DNA of 8,745 nt from contig JAGKUT010000024.1 of assembly GCA_021152765.1 (NCBI GenBank), forward strand, positions 1 through 8,745, read 5' to 3'. Positions 6,869 through 8,745 of the stretch are shown here, piece by piece; the first letter of the stretch is position 1, and every line of letters starts with the position of its first letter. The translations under genes were made by a program, and so were the position numbers. The stretch is from Actinomycetes bacterium. GTDB lineage: Bacteria; Bacillota_I; Bacilli_A; RF39; UBA660. The notes below the pieces were generated by a model. That model was given only the letters and a program-made list of their open reading frames with translations. It did no database searches and was not told where the DNA came from.

Positions 6869-7054
6869 CTACCAGCTAGATTTTTTAACGCCTGGTATTT
6901 GTCCTTTATAAGCTAATTCTCTAAAACAAATACGGCAAATCCCATATTTTCTTAATACAGAATGAGGTCTTCCGCATCTTTCACAACGTGTATATTCACG
7001 TACTTTGAATTTTGGTTTACGACTAGCTTTTACAATCATGCTTTTCTTAGCCAT
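6869..7054 (-). CDS. rpsN: 30S ribosomal protein S14, short zinc-binding form (type Z)
   Basis: S14 lies in the 30S head next to S3 and S10. This is the short 61-residue form with a zinc ribbon, Cys24-x2-Cys27 and Cys40-x2-Cys43 ([10 protein letters not shown] and [10 protein letters not shown]). The long form without zinc, of about 100 residues, is used by enterobacteria. It ends GVKKSSW, as is typical for Bacillota, Mollicutes, Actinobacteria and some others. The ATG follows AGGAGGATTAT, with the rplE stop 16 nt upstream. Bacillus keeps a zinc-free paralogue elsewhere for zinc starvation. Whether this organism does cannot be told from the window. Confidence 0.99.
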   Translation of the reverse strand: MAKKSMIVKASRKPKFKVREYTRCERCGRPHSVLRKYGICRICFRELAYKGQIPGVKKSSW

Positions 7055-7070
7055 ATAATCCTCCTATAAA

Positions 7071-7610
7071 TTATTTCTTAAATGGCATTCCGAAACCTTT
7101 TAGTAAATCGTAAGCTTCTTCATTAGTCTTTGCAGTAGTTACAAACACAATGTCCATCCCACGAACTTTAACAACATTATCATATTCTATTTCTGAGAAA
7201 ATAAGTTGTTCAGTTAAACCTAAAGTATAGTTTCCTCTACCATCAAATGCTTTAGATGATATACCTCTAAAGTCACGAACACGTGGTAATGTAATACTAA
7301 TCAATTTATCTAAAAAATTGTACATATTTTCTCCACGAAGTGTTACTTTACATCCAATTGCTTGACCTTCTCTTACTTTAAATCCGGCAATAGCCTTCTT
7401 AGCTCTAGTAGCAACTGGCTTTTGTCCTGTTATGATTTCTAAGTCATTCATAGCAGCCTCTAATAATTTAGAATTAGTTGTAGCATCACCTACACCCATA
7501 TTAACTACTATCTTATCTAACTTAGGAGTTTCCATAACACTCTTATAACCATATTTTTCTCTTAAACTAGGTATGATTTCTTTATTGTATTTTTCTCTTA
7601 GGTGGTTCAT
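7071..7610 (-). CDS. rplE: 50S ribosomal protein L5
   Basis: L5 binds 5S rRNA and forms the B1b intersubunit bridge with S13. The 179 residues match the family norm. Recognisable blocks are [20 protein letters not shown] at the N-terminus, [54 protein letters not shown] with VRDFRG, and [20 protein letters not shown]. The end is [11 protein letters not shown]. The ATG follows AAGGAGGGTATTT. rplX ends 17 nt upstream and rpsN starts 16 nt downstream, the standard arrangement L14-L24-L5-S14. Confidence 0.99.
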   Translation of the reverse strand: MNHLREKYNKEIIPSLREKYGYKSVMETPKLDKIVVNMGVGDATTNSKLLEAAMNDLEIITGQKPVATRAKKAIAGFKVREGQAIGCKVTLRGENMYNFLDKLISITLPRVRDFRGISSKAFDGRGNYTLGLTEQLIFSEIEYDNVVKVRGMDIVFVTTAKTNEEAYDLLKGFGMPFKK

Positions 7611-7627
7611 AAATACCCTCCTTCCAA

Positions 7628-7933
7628 TTAATTAAGTTGTTCATTAGATTTCTTACTAACTCTAACTTTATTACCTTTTTTATCAGTAGTATGACCAATT
7701 CTGGTTCTCTTATTTGTCTTTGGATCAACGATCATTACATTAGAAGCATTAATTGGAGCTTCAACTTCAACTATACTTCCAGCAGTTTGACCATTAGGTT
7801 TAATATGCTTTTTAACCATATTAGCACCTTCAACAATAACCTTATTATCCTTTAAGATATTAGAAATTGTTCCAACAGTACCTTTAGATTTTCCAGAAAT
7901 AACAACTACTTTATCTCCTTTTTTAAAGTTCAT
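7628..7933 (-). CDS. rplX: 50S ribosomal protein L24
   Basis: L24 is an assembly-initiating large-subunit protein located near the tunnel exit. The 101 residues are of normal length. The N-terminal KOW motif is unmistakable ([20 protein letters not shown], about 4-23), followed by [18 protein letters not shown], then the typical [20 protein letters not shown] and [10 protein letters not shown]. The ATG at 7933 is preceded by GGAGGAATAAT, and rplN ends 14 nt upstream. The C-terminus KSNEQLN is variable in the family. No departures of note. Confidence 0.99.
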   Translation of the reverse strand: MNFKKGDKVVVISGKSKGTVGTISNILKDNKVIVEGANMVKKHIKPNGQTAGSIVEVEAPINASNVMIVDPKTNKRTRIGHTTDKKGNKVRVSKKSNEQLN

Positions 7934-7947
7934 ATTATTCCTCCAAC

Positions 7948-8316
7948 CTATAACACTTCTTTAGCAAGTGATACAATTTTCATAAAATCTTTATCACGTA
8001 ATTCACGTGCTACTGGTCCAAATACACGAGTTCCTACTGGACTCTTATCATCCTTAATAATAACACAAGCGTTATCATCAAATTTAATATAAGATCCATC
8101 TTCTCTTCTTAGACCAAATTTACTTCTAACGACTACAGCCTTAACAACTTTTCCGCGTTCAACTGTACCGCCAGGAGTAGCTTTTTTTACAGTTCCAACT
8201 ACAATATCACCGATATTTCCTGTCTTAACGTGGCTTCCACCCATTACTCTAATAACCATAAGTTCACGAGCACCTGAGTTATCAGCAACTTTTAAACGAC
8301 TTTGTTGTTGAATCAT
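7948..8316 (-). CDS. rplN: 50S ribosomal protein L14
   Basis: L14 lies on the intersubunit face, contacts 16S rRNA in bridge B5/B8, and is the docking site of the silencing factor RsfS. The 122 residues are the exact usual length, beginning [20 protein letters not shown]. The segment [20 protein letters not shown] and the C-terminus [20 protein letters not shown] are diagnostic. AGGAGG lies about 9 nt before the ATG. The gap to rpsQ upstream is 28 nt, the largest between intact genes in this window. It holds only the binding site and no visible hairpin. Confidence 0.99.
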   Translation of the reverse strand: MIQQQSRLKVADNSGARELMVIRVMGGSHVKTGNIGDIVVGTVKKATPGGTVERGKVVKAVVVRSKFGLRREDGSYIKFDDNACVIIKDDKSPVGTRVFGPVARELRDKDFMKIVSLAKEVL

Positions 8317-8344
8317 ATATTAATCCTCCTATTCGTCTTAGCAA

Positions 8345-8602
8345 TTATAAAACAACTGCTTTTTCAACTACTTCAACTAAACGGAAATGCTTAGTCTTAG
8401 ATAGTGGTCTAGTTTCAGCAATACGAACTGTATCACCTACATTTGCAACATTCTTTTCATCATGTGCAGCATATTTCTTAGAATATTTAACACGTTTACC
8501 ATATAAACGATCTTTCTTGTAAGTTTCTACTAAAACTGTAATAGTCTTATCATTTTTAGCACTTACAACTTTTCCTACTAATTCTTGAGTTCTTTTTTCC
8601 AT
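8345..8602 (-). CDS. rpsQ: 30S ribosomal protein S17
   Basis: S17 is an early-binding OB-fold protein of the 30S body. I choose the ATG at 8602, giving 85 residues that start [20 protein letters not shown], because it has AGGAGG six bases upstream. The frame stays open for 11 more codons to another ATG at 8635, but that would overlap rpmC and has no binding site. Family motifs are [20 protein letters not shown], then [27 protein letters not shown] and LVEVVEKA. rpmC ends 10 nt upstream. Normal in all respects. Confidence 0.98.
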   Translation of the reverse strand: MEKRTQELVGKVVSAKNDKTITVLVETYKKDRLYGKRVKYSKKYAAHDEKNVANVGDTVRIAETRPLSKTKHFRLVEVVEKAVVL

Positions 8603-8616
8603 TATAAACCTCCTAA
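8603..8616 (-). promoter_or_regulatory. ribosome binding site of rpsQ fused to the rpmC stop codon
   Basis: TTAGGAGG lies just before the rpsQ ATG at 8602, with AGGAGG at 8614-8609. The TAG that ends rpmC (8615-8613) shares two bases with it. This fixes the start of S17 at 8602. The same TAGGAGG fusion is used for the rplR-rpsE and infA-rpmJ junctions. Confidence 0.85.
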
Positions 8617-8745
8617 TCTTGTAGTTCACGTTCACGTAGAACAGTTTTCATACGTGCAACTAACTTTCTTAATTCTCTAATTCTTGAAGGTTTTTCAAGA
8701 TTACCAGTAGCTTGACTTAAACGTAAGTTAAATAATTCTTCTTTA
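8613..8745 (-). CDS. rpmC: 50S ribosomal protein L29 (5' end cut by window edge)
   Basis: L29 is a small helical-hairpin protein at the tunnel exit, next to the docking site for trigger factor and SRP. Only the last 43 residues are in the window; the family is 60-70 long. The readable part begins [20 protein letters not shown] and continues [20 protein letters not shown], ending LQD with a TAG stop. The block LFNLRxQxATGxLExPxRIR is diagnostic of L29. The missing N-terminus and start lie beyond the right edge. It precedes rpsQ by 10 nt, as in the S10 operon of most bacteria. Confidence 0.96.
   Translation of the reverse strand, partial: KEELFNLRLSQATGNLEKPSRIRELRKLVARMKTVLRERELQD

Noticed and set aside
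8345..8635. Longer S17 beginning at the ATG at 8635
   Set aside because: It would add 11 residues not typical of S17, overlap rpmC, and lack a ribosome binding site, whereas 8602 has AGGAGG at the right distance.
1..8745. Mycoplasma-type code (TGA = Trp)
   Set aside because: Trp is encoded by TGG in secY, rpsN and rpsH, and TGA terminates secY at the expected place.
1..8745. Mobile elements, CRISPR arrays, tRNA or rRNA genes, or an unknown gene system
   Set aside because: Known ribosomal-cluster genes fill the window except for the 186-nt map scar. I saw no repeats, integrase-like frames, or structured RNA.

Overview
This window is one uninterrupted stretch of the S10-spc-alpha ribosomal-protein cluster. 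Every real gene lies on the minus strand, so transcription runs from base 8745 down to base 1. It opens inside rpmC (L29, 3' part only) and closes inside rplQ (L17, nearly complete). In transcription order it holds rpmC, rpsQ, rplN, rplX, rplE, rpsN, rpsH, rplF, rplR, rpsE, rplO, secY, adk, a decayed map remnant, infA, rpmJ, rpsM, rpsK, rpoA and rplQ.

The organism looks like a strongly AT-rich low-GC Gram-positive: Bacillota, or an uncultured Mollicutes-like lineage of Bacilli. Four things support this. S14 is the short zinc-binding form. The order secY-adk-(map)-infA-rpmJ-rpsM-rpsK-rpoA-rplQ has no rpsD, as in Bacillus. AGGAGG ribosome binding sites are strong almost everywhere. The alpha subunit is of Bacillus-like length. 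TGG is used for tryptophan and TGA ends secY, so this is the standard bacterial code and not the Mycoplasma TGA=Trp code. A precise taxon cannot be given from the sequence alone.

Layout: bases 8613-8745 are the end of the S10 part. Bases 3287-8602 are the S17-L14 genes and the spc part, finishing with the SecY translocon channel. Bases 2640-3290 encode adenylate kinase. Bases 2454-2639 hold only a frameshifted C-terminal scrap of methionine aminopeptidase. Bases 1-2449 are the alpha part (IF-1, L36, S13, S11, RNA polymerase alpha, L17). Gaps between intact genes are 9-28 nt, and three junctions overlap (rpsE/rplO, rplO/secY, secY/adk), which indicates one polycistronic, partly translationally coupled unit.

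Most of this is conserved housekeeping DNA, and I see no novel defence, mobile or regulatory system. The points that depart from the textbook arrangement are: (1) a broken map gene between adk and infA, with its 5' three quarters missing and two frameshifts in what is left; (2) complete absence of rpmD (L30), with rpsE and rplO directly overlapping; (3) a promoter-like sequence inside the map remnant that could separately drive the alpha genes; (4) an adenylate kinase whose P-loop starts with Ala instead of Gly and whose start has no good ribosome binding site; and (5) small departures from consensus in S13 and IF-1.
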